A stretch of DNA of 31,170 nucleotides, from NCBI GenBank assembly GCA_000310025.1, contig FN648816.1, positions 6,693 through 37,862 of the forward strand, written 5' to 3'. Position 1 is the first letter of the stretch, and every line of letters starts with the position of its first letter. Position numbers and translations under genes: made by a program. The stretch is from Ectocarpus siliculosus (Eukaryota; Sar; Phaeophyceae; Ectocarpales; Ectocarpaceae). The notes beneath the pieces were generated by a model, which was not told the origin of the DNA, made no database searches, and was given only the letters and a program-made list of their open reading frames with translations. This document shows positions 30,963 to 31,170 of this stretch, piece by piece.

Positions 30963-31170
30963 CGACCCAATGACCTTCCTCAGATTATCGTTCGTGGTGG
31001 ACCATACAGGTCTGCTTGTACCTTCTTCTCAGACGGGGATGGAAAAGTGTTCAAGGCTACGGATGATGAAACCTTCCATGCTCTCCCTAGTGTCTAAGAG
31101 CACCTACGGCCTTCCAAACTGCCACCGTACGCAAAAGGACGCATGTTCCTAATCTACCCCTGAGTCAGTC
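30963..31170 (+). pseudogene. Coding-like fragment at the right edge, interrupted by a stop
   Basis: One plus frame reads PNDLPQIIVRGGPYRSACTF, then SDGDGKVFKATDDETFHALP, a TAA at about 31095, and then EHLRPSKLPPYAKGRMFLIYP before a second stop at the edge. Residues on both sides of the first stop look like one continuous protein, so the stop is probably a mutation. The family is not recognised; a DGDGK stretch recalls an EF-hand loop but the surrounding helices are not evident. The gene begins upstream of or within 30900-30963, or this is only one exon. Confidence 0.35.

Overview
The window looks like nuclear DNA of a stramenopile alga, most likely a brown alga of the Ectocarpus type. This is inferred from gene structure, not from a marker gene. 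Genes are split into many short GC-rich exons with GT-AG junctions (and some candidate GC-AG ones), introns run from about 100 to 1100 bases, intergenic DNA is full of young tandem repeats, and one pseudogene carries 22-residue FNIP-type leucine-rich repeats. There is no operon logic, ribosome binding site or bacterial gene density. No tRNA, rRNA or CRISPR array was found.

Layout. 1-2.5 kb: a minus-strand gene of unknown function that runs off the left edge. 3.3-4.7 kb: a frameshifted FNIP-repeat pseudogene on the minus strand with a nested inverted repeat at its 3' end. 4.8-8.2 kb: no gene I can support. 8.25-8.6 kb: a small ORF with a BRCT-like end. 9.0-9.4 kb: a GC-rich hypothetical ORF. 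10.8-12.9 kb: separated pieces of a GDP-hexose phosphorylase (GDPGP1/VTC2-like) gene on the plus strand.

14.3-18.3 kb is the most unusual part. Three neighbouring plus-strand genes of unknown family follow one another. Two have an AT-rich block and then a pyrimidine-rich leader that start with the same short sequence. Each gene is broken by one or a few small lesions, including an exact 65-base tandem duplication. The middle gene encodes a protein built from repeated modules of about 125 residues. I cannot assign any of the three; they could be a decayed mobile or viral-type insertion or a lineage-specific family.

18.4-18.75 kb is a three-unit satellite of about 141 bases. 18.9-20.8 kb holds a minus-strand gene of a probably multicopy, transposon-associated type, with one in-frame stop and a candidate GC-AG intron. 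21.3-26.1 kb is repeat territory: tandem repeats of 198, 58 and 132 bases, a dispersed GC-rich element of about 210 bases in two copies, and a G-run/C-run hairpin module in two copies. 26.47-29.70 kb is the best gene in the window: a complete eight-exon gene for a secreted SMP-30/NHL-like beta-propeller of 329 residues, with all exon phases consistent. The last 1.5 kb has a small acidic ORF and, at the right edge, a coding-like stretch interrupted by a stop.

All gene calls are from reading translations and splice signals by eye; no search was run. Many smaller open frames were left out as shadows.
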